A stretch of 60,159 nucleotides of DNA from Caldilineaceae bacterium SB0664_bin_27 (GCA_009838625.1 VXRG01000167.1:1-60159), one strand, 5' to 3'. Shown: positions 1 through 8,449, numbered from the stretch's first letter. The notes: a model not told the origin generated them from the letters alone. Program-made: numbers and translations.

Positions 1-202
1 AAAATGCACCGATTTAAGGACTAGACAGTCGGGGTCTCGTCACAGGTCGATGCGACCTTAGCCAGAAGGGGTCGGACAACATCAGGGAGAGAAGGAGGGC
101 TCCCCCAGAGGGGGTGAACAGGGGGTGCATCCCAAAATGGGGGTGAGATATAGTGAGAGGGAGGTTGTGAGAAAGAGTTGATAGAGAAAGGGAAGAGAGG
201 CG
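1..202. other. Left-edge non-coding stretch, purine-rich leader
   Basis: I see no credible gene here. Two small G/C-run inverted repeats are visible: CCCCC-AGA-GGGGG at 102-114 and a CCC-AAAAT-GGG hairpin around 131-141. From about 140 to 202 the plus strand is strongly purine-rich, ending in a GGAAGAGAGG run that can serve as ribosome binding site for the small ORF at 203. The overall look is that of an IS-element edge, but no terminal repeat pair could be closed inside the window. Confidence 0.3.
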
Positions 203-442
203 ATGGGTCGGAAGCGGAGTCAGGAACGAAGTCAAGAGGGGTTTACGGAATCAGCGGGCGAGATGCACGAGCGATTGTGGTCATGGAGACGGGAGGAGCC
301 TGAGGCCAGTTTTGATGAGATCATGGAAAGGGTACGCCAGGAGCGGGAAGCGATGATGAAGCCTTTGCTGGAAGAGCTGGGAGTGCGAAGGCAGGCACGA
401 GGTAGTAGGGACGAGGAGATTGGGGCAGGAAGGTTCTGGTGA
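203..442 (+). CDS. Small protein resembling the N-terminal segment of an IS transposase (possible relic)
   Basis: This is a 79-residue hydrophilic protein rich in Arg and Glu. Its middle part (EPEASFDEIMERVRQERE, then a short leucine-rich stretch) resembles, from memory, the N-terminal segment of ISKra4-like transposases common in Chloroflexota. The remaining zinc-finger and DDE domains are absent. The start is an ATG behind GGAAGAGAGG at 191-200. Reading through the TGA at 440-442 in the same frame gives about 32 more codons (to 541), containing a RRPLRYG stretch, before another stop, which fits a decayed longer gene. It could instead be an independent small protein. The transposase link is inferred from a short, biased segment. 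Confidence 0.4.
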   Translation: MGRKRSQERSQEGFTESAGEMHERLWSWRREEPEASFDEIMERVRQEREAMMKPLLEELGVRRQARGSRDEEIGAGRFW

Positions 443-588
443 AAGATGGTCCGGTTGGCAGACGGGAGCAGGCCTCGGGCAGTTGCTTGCCGCCCGAACA
501 GGCGAAGACCGCTCAGATATGGCATAATTGTGACCATGTGAGCGATATTCGGGTTTTCAGTTGGGTCCACTTTCCAGAGGAGGCCGCC

Positions 589-1320
589 ATGCGTTCAGAA
601 ACATACCGACACTATTGGGATAAGGGCTGGGCAGTTGAGGAGGGTGTCTTCAGCCGGGAGGAGGCTGACCAGATAGCCGAGATTGCCCTGGAATTGAGCC
701 AGCAGGAACTGAAGAGTGACGGCGACGGCTACGTCGTGGACAAATCGGACGATGGAGAGGTCGCTCCACGCAAGATCGACACACCGTTTCTGAAGAAGGC
801 GGAGTTCCAGAAGTTTGTTTTGGACCAGCGACTGAACAAACTGCTGGCTGAACTGCTGGGTGGAACACCCCTGTTGTCGGGCGATCAGATCTTCATGAAG
901 CCACCCCATTTCGGCTCGGCCAAACCGTACCACCAGGACAATTTCTACTTTCAGTGCGACCCCGGCGACCATGTGATCACCGCATGGATTGCGCTTGACG
1001 ACGTCGGCAAGGAAAACGGGTGTCTGCGGTACATCGACGGCTCGCACAAGGGGCCGATCCTGCCGCACGAAGCGGTGCCCGGCGAGCCGTACAACCTGGT
1101 GCCGCCGCCAGAGCTGATTGATCTGCAAAAGGAGTCGCTGGCCCTCGTGAAGAAGGGAGGCGTCGTCTTCCACCACAGCCAGGCGCTGCATACATCCCAT
1201 CGCAATGCGTCGGACAGTTGGCGGCGCGGCTATGCCACACACTGGGTGACGGCCGACGTTACATCCAGCAATGGCACGCTTGACAAGGCCTACTTCCTTC
1301 GCGAAGACTATCCAGCCTGA
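589..1320 (+). CDS. Phytanoyl-CoA dioxygenase (PhyH) family protein
   Basis: This 243-residue protein belongs to the non-heme Fe(II)/2-oxoglutarate oxygenases that hydroxylate acyl-CoAs or other small organic compounds. The HxD pair is at residues 115-117 (YHQDNF), the distal His lies in LHTSH near 201, and the 2-oxoglutarate Arg in SWRRG near 212; a GSHK segment precedes them. The ORF stays open upstream to a GTG at 439, but the ATG at 589 has CAGAGGAGG 5-14 bases ahead and begins with a family-like N terminus (YWDKGWAVEEGVF). It lies about 100 bases before the transporter genes on the same strand and may oxidise their substrate, which is inference. A CATAAT hexamer at 523 lacks a convincing -35 partner. 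Confidence 0.88.
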   Translation: MRSETYRHYWDKGWAVEEGVFSREEADQIAEIALELSQQELKSDGDGYVVDKSDDGEVAPRKIDTPFLKKAEFQKFVLDQRLNKLLAELLGGTPLLSGDQIFMKPPHFGSAKPYHQDNFYFQCDPGDHVITAWIALDDVGKENGCLRYIDGSHKGPILPHEAVPGEPYNLVPPPELIDLQKESLALVKKGGVVFHHSQALHTSHRNASDSWRRGYATHWVTADVTSSNGTLDKAYFLREDYPA

Positions 1321-1423
1321 TCTGGAAAGCCGGGAGAGTACCGGCTACTGCTACAACCTGAGTTTTATCTGCCGCATGACGCATTTTTCGTCTGAACTGA
1401 CCCATTCAAAGGAGATGTCATCA

Positions 1424-2599
1424 ATGAACCGCACGATTGCTTCTCTTCTTTTATTTGCCGCCCTGGCGCTCGCGTTGAGCGCTTGTGCTGCGCCGGCTCC
1501 TGCCGCCCAGGAAGAGTCGATGGAGTCCGAGGCTGCCCCGATGGCAGAAGAAGAAGGCGACGAGATGGCCGAAAACGACAGCGAGGCAGAGTTCGAAAGC
1601 ATTCTGGCCTGCGTCGTGGAGAATTTCCCGGCTGAGAGCTACTTCACCAATGAGCTTCTGCCTGCCTCAGACGTAGCCTGGGAGCCGATGGAGTGCGACA
1701 GTGTCGATAGCATCAAGGTGGGGATGCCATGGGTCCTGAATGACGAGGAGGCGCCCTGGTACAACGCGATCGAATTGGGCTTCTTTGCGGATGTCTGCCT
1801 GGAGGTTGAACTGGTGGCCGGCGGGCCGGGCGTGGACCATCTGCAGACGCTGGCAGGCGGCGCCGTGGATATCGCCATTGTCGCGGGAGGGAGCCGCGTG
1901 CCTTCGATCGTTTCGAGTCCGACCCCGGCCGACGTTGTTGCCGTCGGCACGTTCCTCAAGCACAGTCCATATATCTGGCTGGGGCTGGACCCAGACACGC
2001 CCCAGGACCAGCGCTCGGACAAGGTATTGACGCCTCAGGACTTTATCGGCAAAAAGGTTGGCATACAGGGGAATGACGACTACCTGTTCTCGTTCATGGC
2101 CAACAAGCATGGCATTCCGCGCGATGAGGTCGAGCTGATGGAGGCAGGATTCACCCCGGACCCGGTCCTGGTAGGGGCGATGGACTACATCGGCGCCTGG
2201 ATCGTCAACCAGCCGAGACTTCTGGAAGAGAAGGGTTTCATGAACTGGGTGGCTTTTCAGTTCAGCGACTGGGGCTGGGATGGTTACAGTGATGTGACGG
2301 TTGTGAGGCGGGAGACTTTTGAAGAGAATCCCGATTTGGTGCGCCGCTTCCTGGCCGCTCAGACTGCGGGACTGAACTACCTGCTCGAGAATCCCGACGA
2401 ATCTGCCGAAATCGCTGTCGTATACGGCGTTGACGCACAGCTCACCAAGGAACAGGCCCTGCGCCGCTTCGAGTTGCAGGAAGCGCTTGTCGTCGGCAAC
2501 GACGATCTGCCGGTGTCCCACATGTCGGCTGAGCGCTGGAACACGCAGGTGGCTACTATGATCCAGTATGACCAGCTTGAGTTGGAGGCGTGCAAATAG
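1424..2599 (+). CDS. NMT1/THI5-like ABC transporter substrate-binding lipoprotein (paralog 1)
   Basis: A 391-residue lipoprotein. A hydrophobic signal peptide ends in the lipobox LSAC with Cys21, followed by an Ala/Pro/Glu-rich acidic linker (residues 22-55). The rest is a periplasmic-binding-protein fold of the taurine/nitrate/thiamine-precursor (SsuA/ThiY/NMT1) class: a first strand starting IKVGMPW, a WYNAIELGFF helix, and DFIGKKVGIQG at the hinge. ATG at 1424 is chosen because AAAGGAG (1408-1414) abuts the in-frame ATG at 1415 but is 9 bases from 1424. It presumably delivers a small ligand to the permease at 4841 and ATPase at 4042. A close paralog follows at 2869. The ligand cannot be read from the sequence. 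Confidence 0.88.
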   Translation: MNRTIASLLLFAALALALSACAAPAPAAQEESMESEAAPMAEEEGDEMAENDSEAEFESILACVVENFPAESYFTNELLPASDVAWEPMECDSVDSIKVGMPWVLNDEEAPWYNAIELGFFADVCLEVELVAGGPGVDHLQTLAGGAVDIAIVAGGSRVPSIVSSPTPADVVAVGTFLKHSPYIWLGLDPDTPQDQRSDKVLTPQDFIGKKVGIQGNDDYLFSFMANKHGIPRDEVELMEAGFTPDPVLVGAMDYIGAWIVNQPRLLEEKGFMNWVAFQFSDWGWDGYSDVTVVRRETFEENPDLVRRFLAAQTAGLNYLLENPDESAEIAVVYGVDAQLTKEQALRRFELQEALVVGNDDLPVSHMSAERWNTQVATMIQYDQLELEACK

Positions 2600-2718
2600 T
2601 CAGTGCGAAGGGCGAGAGTGTGCTCTGAGAGGTGTCTCTCACTGGCTCACACAGCAGCGGATACCACTCGACAAGATTCGTACCTTACAGGGTGACCTTC
2701 GATAGGGAGGCTGAGGGT

Positions 2719-2739
2719 AGGGGCAATGCTGCTGCCCTT
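2719..2739 (+). terminator. Stem-loop between the two substrate-binding protein genes (weak terminator candidate)
   Basis: AGGGGCA (2719-2725) pairs with TGCCCTT (2733-2739) around a 7-base loop, with one G-T wobble. The following bases are pyrimidine-rich (GGCCTTTCTCGTCATTCTT) but are not a clean T-run. It may partly terminate or stabilise the 3' end of the first paralog's message. Confidence 0.25.
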
Positions 2740-2868
2740 GGCCTTTCTCGTCATTCTTGCTCGCTAATCTGAGGAGTTTTCTACGGGGTTCATTGTTGAA
2801 TTCCAGCATCCAGCAAATATGAATGTCAAATCCTCCGACGTATAAGTTATCAAGGGGGGAACCTGAGA

Positions 2869-4017
2869 ATGCGCAACTCCAGCTTCTTTATCTTGTTATA
2901 TGCCTTGACGGCACTGCTTTTGAGCGCTTGCATGTTTCCCGTTCTTATCCCCGAGACGGAGGCGGGAATGGGCGCTGCGGCTGGGGGGCAAGTCGAAAGC
3001 GACGCCGAATTTGAGCGACTACTGGCCTGTGTTGAAGATAGCTTTCCGGCTGAAAACTACATTACCAACGAGCTCCTGCCCGACCTGGATGGCGCCTGGG
3101 AATCGATGGACTGCGAAAGCATGGACCTGGTGAAAATTGGGATGTCCTGGATATTGAATGGCGGAGGCGCGCCGTGGTACAACGCGGTTGAACTGGGTTT
3201 TTTCAACGATGTCTGTCTGGAGGCCGAACTGGTACGGGGCGGGTCGGGTATCGGCCACGTGCAGACTTTGATTGACGGCGGGGTTGACTTTGCGGTGAGC
3301 GCCGGGGGCAGCTTGATTCCCGGCCTACTCACGGGACACGATGGGGCAGATATTGTTGCCGTCGGCGCCATTATCAAACACAGCCCATACATCTGGCTGG
3401 GCCTGGATCACGACACGCCGCAGGATCAGCGCTCCGGAAAGAGGCTGACGCCGGAGGACTTTATCGGCAAAACTATCGGCCTACACGAGGGCGATGGCCA
3501 CTTCTTTGAGCTCATCTCGGCGAGGCACGGAATCTCTCCCGACCAGGTTGAGCTTGTGGTGACCGGCTATTCGCCGGAGCCCGTGATAGAGGGTGAGATG
3601 GACTACACCGCGGCCTGGCTGATCAATGAGCCCCAGCTCCTGGAGGCACAGGGTTACATGAACTGGGTGGCGTTCCGGTTCAGCGAGTGGGGCTGGGACG
3701 ATTATTCGGAGGTCCTGGTCGTGCGGCGGTCGACCCTGGAAGAAAACCCCGACCTGGTGCGGCGCTATCTGGCGGCCGTCCTGCGGGGGCTCAGGCATGT
3801 GATTGAGAGCCCTGAAGATTCCGCCGAGATCGCAGTCAGGTACGCGGTCGATGTTGAACTGACCAAGGAAAAGGCTCTGCGAAGATACGAGCTTCAGGAG
3901 GCTCTTGTAGTCGGGGCTGACGAACTGCCCTTAGGCCACATGTCGGCCGAGCGCTGGAACAGGCAGGTGGCCTCGTTAATCCAGTACGACCAGATGGAAC
4001 TACCCATGTGCGAGTAG
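2869..4017 (+). CDS. NMT1/THI5-like ABC transporter substrate-binding lipoprotein (paralog 2)
   Basis: A 382-residue paralog of the protein at 1424, alignable almost end to end: the same Cys21 lipobox (LLLSAC), shared blocks such as YITNELLP, APWYNAVELGFF, HSPYIWLGLD, DTPQDQRS and LPLGHMSAERWN. Its linker is shorter. The start ATG at 2869 has AGGGGGGA 8 bases upstream. Ligand-contact loops differ between the copies (for example AGGSLIPGLLTG versus AGGSRVPSIVSS), so they may bind different ligands or the same ligand with different affinity. The ATPase gene starts 25 bases downstream, so this copy is the more tightly linked one. Confidence 0.88.
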   Translation: MRNSSFFILLYALTALLLSACMFPVLIPETEAGMGAAAGGQVESDAEFERLLACVEDSFPAENYITNELLPDLDGAWESMDCESMDLVKIGMSWILNGGGAPWYNAVELGFFNDVCLEAELVRGGSGIGHVQTLIDGGVDFAVSAGGSLIPGLLTGHDGADIVAVGAIIKHSPYIWLGLDHDTPQDQRSGKRLTPEDFIGKTIGLHEGDGHFFELISARHGISPDQVELVVTGYSPEPVIEGEMDYTAAWLINEPQLLEAQGYMNWVAFRFSEWGWDDYSEVLVVRRSTLEENPDLVRRYLAAVLRGLRHVIESPEDSAEIAVRYAVDVELTKEKALRRYELQEALVVGADELPLGHMSAERWNRQVASLIQYDQMELPMCE

Positions 4018-4041
4018 GCCCGCAAGAGGAAGAAAACAGCA

Positions 4042-4794
4042 TTGACTATCGAGTTTTCGCAGGTCAACAAGCGGTTTGGCAACATAGAGGCGTTACAGGA
4101 GGTCAGCCTTACCGTCCAGGACGGCGAGTTTGTCACCCTGATTGGCCCGTCGGGCTGCGGCAAGACGACTATGCTGCGCATCGCTGCCGGACTGGAGGAA
4201 CCCAGCGGTGGCGAGGTGCGGGTCAACGGAGACACACCCAGGAATGCCTGCCGCCAGCATCAGATAGGGGTGGCCTTTCAACGCCCGGCCTTGCTGGCAT
4301 CCCGTTCCGCGTTGAGCAATGTCAAAATGACGTTGGAGATTACAGGGCGTGACGGCGCATTGTCACCGGATGAACTGCTGACCGACTTTGGCCTAGGGGA
4401 GTTTCACCACCACTATCCGCACCAGCTATCGGGTGGGATGAAGCAGCGGGTCAATATTGCCGCTGCGCTTGTCCACAATCCGGCTATTTTGTTGATGGAT
4501 GAGCCGTTCGGCGCGCTTGACGAATTGACGCGGGAAGCCATGGGCGAGTGGCTAGGGGGCGTCCTGAGCCGGTCAGCGAAGACTGTAATTTTTGTAACGC
4601 ACAGTGTGGAGGAGGCGACCATTCTGTCGGACAGAGTGGTTGTGCTGTCAGCCCGGCCCGGGCGCATTGCGGAAATCATTGAGGTCGGGTTGCCGCGGCC
4701 GCGTTCGAGGACTTCCCGTACAGACGAAAACTACCTGCGCGAGGTAGCGCGAGTGCGTACTTCGCTTTACCGAGCCGTCGAGTTGAGCAACTGA
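4042..4794 (+). CDS. ABC transporter ATP-binding protein, SsuB/TauB/ThiZ type
   Basis: A 250-residue ATPase of an importer. Walker A is GPSGCGKTT (about residues 33-41), the signature is LSGGMKQR, Walker B is ILLMDEPFGALDE, and the H-loop is VTHSVEEA. These are typical of the nitrate/taurine/thiamine-precursor group. Translation begins at a TTG: AGAGGAAG at 4025-4032 lies about 10 bases ahead and the first residues (MTIEFSQVNKRFG) match the family start. It sits between the second binding protein and the permease and is probably co-transcribed with both. Confidence 0.92.
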   Translation: MTIEFSQVNKRFGNIEALQEVSLTVQDGEFVTLIGPSGCGKTTMLRIAAGLEEPSGGEVRVNGDTPRNACRQHQIGVAFQRPALLASRSALSNVKMTLEITGRDGALSPDELLTDFGLGEFHHHYPHQLSGGMKQRVNIAAALVHNPAILLMDEPFGALDELTREAMGEWLGGVLSRSAKTVIFVTHSVEEATILSDRVVVLSARPGRIAEIIEVGLPRPRSRTSRTDENYLREVARVRTSLYRAVELSN

Positions 4795-4840
4795 GGCGCT
4801 GATCAGGAACTCTCGTAGGGGACACTAAGCAGAACCAGTA

Positions 4841-5641
4841 TTGGCCATCGCTTCAGATTCCGTTGGCATCACTAACAGCCGGGTAATGCCTATGAACGAC
4901 CGTCTTGCCTACCTCATAATGTTTGTTTCCGTACCTGTCCTGTGGGTCCTGGCGATACAGGTTACGGGCTTTCCGTCATTTCTGCTGCCGCCGCCGGACA
5001 TGGTGGGTGGGGTCTTGTGGACGGAGCGTGAGCTACTGGCTTCTCACACGTGGATTACGATTGTAGAGGCGTTGACGGGATACGCGGTTGCCAATGCGAT
5101 CGCGATTGCCCTGTCCATCTCGTTCCTCTATCTGCCATGGATGGAGTCCCTGGCCCTTCCGTGGACGGTAATCATCAAGAACGTCCCATTTGTAACGATC
5201 GCCAGTATTCTGATCATTATTCTCGGTGACACGCCGCTGCCAAAGATCATAATCGTGGTGCTGATTACGTTTTTCCCAATACTGGCGAACGTGACGAAGG
5301 GACTGAAATCGGCCGACCCCGTGTTGCTTGACAGGATGCAGACTCTGGACTCCAGCCAGTGGGAGATTTTCACGAAGGTACGCTGGCCGAGTGCACTCCC
5401 GTACTACATTGCAGCTCACGAGATTGCGTTTACCGGCAGCATTATCGGGGCAGTGGTTGCAGAGTGGCTGTTTGCCCGCAAGGGTCTCGGCTATCTGATC
5501 GTTCAGTCGATGTCGCAGTACCGAGCAGACAGAGTTTGGGCGGTTACGATTGTGGCGAGCGCGCTGGCGGTGGGGGCTTATCTGCTGGTCAAGGCAATTG
5601 AGAAGTATCTGTTTCGCTGGCAGGTCGAGGACCTTACGTGA
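4841..5641 (+). CDS. ABC transporter permease, SsuC/TauC type
   Basis: A 266-residue inner-membrane permease of the BPD_transp_1 fold with about six membrane segments. It has the FPSFLLPPP motif after the first helix (typical of nitrate/sulfonate/thiamine-precursor permeases) and the EAA coupling loop around residues 165-190 (DPVLLDRMQTLDSS, then KVRWPSALPY). The start is uncertain: the TTG at 4841 gives the longest product but a GGGGA lies about 18 bases away; in-frame ATGs at 4886 and 4892 (MPMNDRLAYL) are alternatives and place the first helix near the N terminus. It completes the transporter begun at 1424. Confidence 0.9.
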   Translation: MAIASDSVGITNSRVMPMNDRLAYLIMFVSVPVLWVLAIQVTGFPSFLLPPPDMVGGVLWTERELLASHTWITIVEALTGYAVANAIAIALSISFLYLPWMESLALPWTVIIKNVPFVTIASILIIILGDTPLPKIIIVVLITFFPILANVTKGLKSADPVLLDRMQTLDSSQWEIFTKVRWPSALPYYIAAHEIAFTGSIIGAVVAEWLFARKGLGYLIVQSMSQYRADRVWAVTIVASALAVGAYLLVKAIEKYLFRWQVEDLT

Positions 5642-5684
5642 TGGTGGGTTTGTCGGGCTGATTTACTGAAATCCGATTGGGCAT

Positions 5685-6671
5685 ATGCAACTCAGAGTCG
5701 ATTCCACAGTAGAGTATGATGGTCCCCAAGCTGAATTCGCTTCTTTCACCGGAAGCCCGCTTTGGGGCTACGGTGTGGATGGTGTGGTTCAGCGAGCGGA
5801 AGCGCAGGGATGGCAGGTAGCGAGAAGGGAACGGCTGAACACGCCGTACGGACTTTCGCCGCTGGTGGTCCACTTTGTCACCGCGACGGGACGCGATGTG
5901 CTGTGGATCCCCTCTTACGGGGAAGTCGTGGGGGAGGACTCCCTCTATCACTTGAACTTTGAGAAGAGCTTCTGGGTGCTGTGGCAGGCGGGTGTCAAGG
6001 TGATGCTTGTGGGGGGGACGTCGGGCATTGCGGACTGGCGTCAGGGTGAAGAGGCGATTCGTCCGGGCGACGTCGTGCTACCGTGGAGTTTCTGGACGCG
6101 ACCGGTACACCGGGGGTTGCCGGGCACGCCGTTTGAGAGCATGTGGTCGAAGTCGCATTTTCTGCTGGGACAGCCGTTTTGCCCGGAGCTGCAGGGGATC
6201 ATGGAAGGGAAGCTGGCCCCTTATGTGGAAAGCGGGCAGATCCGGGGCGTACGCCCGCCGGCGGATACGCGCGTTGCGCTGGTGGTGCCGGAGTCGATCA
6301 CGTTTGAGACCGACTTTGACATTCTCCACTGGCTGGCTGTGGCAAAGACTGCGTCCGATTTGCAGCCTGACCGCCCGACGGTCGCCACGCTGCATGGCGA
6401 CTGTATGAATCCTCTTCTGGCCCGATACCTCGGGATCCATGTGCTCTACTACCATATGGTCAGCAACTACGCCCAAGGAGCGGAGCAGGAACACAATATC
6501 CGGGGTACGATCCACCATCTGTATACGAAGGTCTTCCCAGAGATTGCATTGGAGCTGGAACTGGAGTTGCTGTCGACGCTACAGATTCCGGACGGGGATA
6601 ACTGTGTTTGTACTTCCAGTTTGACAGAAGCGCCAGCGGTATTCAGTCAGTCACTGACTCAGCCCGTATGA
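5685..6671 (+). CDS. Divergent MTAP/PNP-superfamily protein (first of a pair)
   Basis: A 328-residue protein that I place in the nucleoside phosphorylase superfamily by eye. Segments can be laid along 5'-methylthioadenosine phosphorylase in order: FTGSP at 21-25 for the GGTG loop, LVGGTSGI at 108-115 for the TACGS strand, RPGDVVLP at 126-133, PFCPE at 164-168, and MNPLLARYLGI followed by VSNYAQG near 241-265. The phosphate-binding Arg of the RHG motif appears to be Ser (SYG, 77-79), and the base-recognising Asp of MTAP is Asn, as in PNP enzymes acting on 6-oxopurines. The ATG at 5685 has no strong ribosome binding site. Its partner at 6740 starts 68 bases downstream. The phosphorylase activity is uncertain. 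Confidence 0.7.
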   Translation: MQLRVDSTVEYDGPQAEFASFTGSPLWGYGVDGVVQRAEAQGWQVARRERLNTPYGLSPLVVHFVTATGRDVLWIPSYGEVVGEDSLYHLNFEKSFWVLWQAGVKVMLVGGTSGIADWRQGEEAIRPGDVVLPWSFWTRPVHRGLPGTPFESMWSKSHFLLGQPFCPELQGIMEGKLAPYVESGQIRGVRPPADTRVALVVPESITFETDFDILHWLAVAKTASDLQPDRPTVATLHGDCMNPLLARYLGIHVLYYHMVSNYAQGAEQEHNIRGTIHHLYTKVFPEIALELELELLSTLQIPDGDNCVCTSSLTEAPAVFSQSLTQPV

Positions 6672-6739
6672 ACGGTGACCGCCGAACGGCAATTCCCTGC
6701 ATGGGGCCTCAATCCTCACAAGTAAACTAAGGACGAAAA

Positions 6740-7639
6740 ATGAGCGATATTCCACCGGCTGGCTATGCCCTTATCGGCGGCTCCGGCACCTGGGGGGCCC
6801 GTTTCCCCGAGGACCTGGAGATGGCAAACGTAGAAATGACCGACTATTTTGAGAGTTTCGACACTCCTTATGGCCGCACTGCGCCGTTCAAGCTGCTGCG
6901 TATCGGCGGTCAGAACGCCTTGCGCACGGCCATGCACGGCATGTGGGACCACGGAGGGGGACAGGGAAGCCGGCCGCGCACGCCATGGCTGGCAGCCAAA
7001 CAGGTGGCCTGGGTGCTGGAGCAGGCGGGCGTTCAGTGGGCAATGGTGGAGGCATCGGTTGGCGGTATTCAGAGGCCGGACAAGCCGGGCGAGCCGCTGC
7101 CGCCATGGAGCATCACGATCAATAGCGACTACATGATGTTTTTCCGGCCGGACGACGACCAGCCCTTTTTCGGCGGGCGCAAACGGTCGGCACGTTTCAA
7201 GGACCCTTTCTGTCCTATCATGAGTGAACACCTTTACCAGGCTGCGAAAAAGGAGCCGAAGTTTGCCGGTGTTTACAAGGACTCAGTCTACGTCTGCACT
7301 GCTTGGGGGCGCTTTGAGACTGCCAAGGAGATCCAGGTCTACGCCGAGATGGGCGCACACGTCGTGGGTCATACGCTGGCGCATGAGTTGCCGGTCTTCC
7401 GCAAGGCGGGCGTACGTCTTGCCTCGGTGGGGATCATCTCGAATCATGCTGAGGGCAGAGACGAATGGGTTGGCGACAATCCAGATGCGATGGCCGACTT
7501 CTACTTCAGCTGTCCTCACTATTTGGGACCGGTGATGGCCAATGCCATGCAGGCGCTGATTGAGAGCGGTGTGACACCGCCCGAGGATCCGGACATTTAC
7601 CTGTACGGGTTGGGACAGTTCCCGGTTGAGGGGGCTTAG
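6740..7639 (+). CDS. Divergent MTAP/PNP-superfamily protein (second of a pair)
   Basis: A 299-residue protein with a clearer nucleoside phosphorylase layout: IGGSG at 12-16, DTPYGR at 41-46, PFCPIMSEHL at 156-165, GRFETAKE at 190-197, then VGHTLAHELPVFRKAG. The MTAP/PNP phosphate Arg in RHG is Met here (MHG, 65-67), the NMT segment is GHT, and the TDYD base loop is SNHAEG (234-239), where the Asn is PNP-like. AAGGA lies 6 bases before the ATG. The gene follows the first family member on the same strand and both sit directly after a complete ABC importer, suggesting that the pair acts on the imported compound, perhaps as a heteromer. The changed phosphate site leaves open a hydrolase or non-catalytic role. 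Confidence 0.78.
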   Translation: MSDIPPAGYALIGGSGTWGARFPEDLEMANVEMTDYFESFDTPYGRTAPFKLLRIGGQNALRTAMHGMWDHGGGQGSRPRTPWLAAKQVAWVLEQAGVQWAMVEASVGGIQRPDKPGEPLPPWSITINSDYMMFFRPDDDQPFFGGRKRSARFKDPFCPIMSEHLYQAAKKEPKFAGVYKDSVYVCTAWGRFETAKEIQVYAEMGAHVVGHTLAHELPVFRKAGVRLASVGIISNHAEGRDEWVGDNPDAMADFYFSCPHYLGPVMANAMQALIESGVTPPEDPDIYLYGLGQFPVEGA

Positions 7640-7694
7640 GCTACCCATCGCCGAAAGCCAAACCGGAATAGGAATTGACGGTATTCTCTGAGAC

Positions 7695-8378
7695 TTACGG
7701 CTCTCCCGCCGTGACATTGGGGGAGCCGACGGTCCAGAGTGTACGCGTCTCTTCGATTTGGCTGCAGTTCTCCAGTGTAAGCGTTCGACGCAGGTGACTG
7801 GGGCCGCCGGTGGGTTCGCCGGGCTCTGGTCCTACTGTCAGACACAGTTCACCGTCAGCAGTTCCCTGTTCGAGCCGGATCTGTCCGTTGTCGTCGTAGC
7901 GGAACCGTTGCAGGGGCGCGTCGGCACAGCCGGCCAGTTGCAGCGTTGATCCTGGTTCTTCCCCACTTGCTTCCACACAAAGATCATACGCGGGCATCGA
8001 AATTTGCCCCACGGCCGGCGAGTTGAAGAGAAACATCTCGTCGTCGGCGCCGGGCTTGCAGGTGTGCGCGGTTAGGGCGCCCTGCAGATTCAGGGAGCGG
8101 CCGAAACCGGGTACGTCAACGCAGTAGAATTCCGGTTCGTCGAGGGGGTCGAGGAGTTGGATCAGGCCTGGTGATGCAGGTACGCTCACTTCGGTAGGTT
8201 CCGGTGCAGCTTCGACCGGAGTGGGGCTCTCGTCAACTACTGCTGGGGGTGACGGCGATTCCAGCGGCTGAATCGCGAGCTGACAGGCGGCGAGGAATAG
8301 GGTGGCCAGGCATAGAAAGAATCCTTGACAAGCACGGCTGAAGACCTGGAAGTGTCGAGGCTCTAAGGGTTTCGCCAT
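7695..8378 (-). CDS. Lipoprotein with a ricin B-like (beta-trefoil) domain
   Basis: A 227-residue lipoprotein. The signal peptide ends in FLAAC (Cys32) and is followed by a Pro/Glu/Thr-rich linker up to about residue 75. The remainder carries repeats with Cys pairs and Q-x-W/F-like segments (YCVDVPG, LCVEASG with LQLAGC and LQRFRYDD, LCLTVGP with LTLENC), matching the repeated pattern of ricin-type lectin domains, although the fold call is by eye. It would sit outside the cytoplasmic membrane and may bind glycans. ATG at 8378 has AGGAG 9 bases upstream on the minus strand and a plausible promoter at 8450-8478. It converges on the gene ending at 7639. Confidence 0.75.
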   Translation of the reverse strand: MAKPLEPRHFQVFSRACQGFFLCLATLFLAACQLAIQPLESPSPPAVVDESPTPVEAAPEPTEVSVPASPGLIQLLDPLDEPEFYCVDVPGFGRSLNLQGALTAHTCKPGADDEMFLFNSPAVGQISMPAYDLCVEASGEEPGSTLQLAGCADAPLQRFRYDDNGQIRLEQGTADGELCLTVGPEPGEPTGGPSHLRRTLTLENCSQIEETRTLWTVGSPNVTAGEP

Positions 8379-8449
8379 TCGTTTGTACTCCTATTGGAGG
8401 GGCAAATCGGCCAGGCAGAAAGTTTGGAGGGCCGCTGCGTGCGTGTCGA

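Noticed and set aside
523..528. CATAAT as promoter of the PhyH-family gene
   Set aside because: No acceptable -35 hexamer lies 16-18 bases upstream and there is no TG extension, so it is not listed as a promoter.
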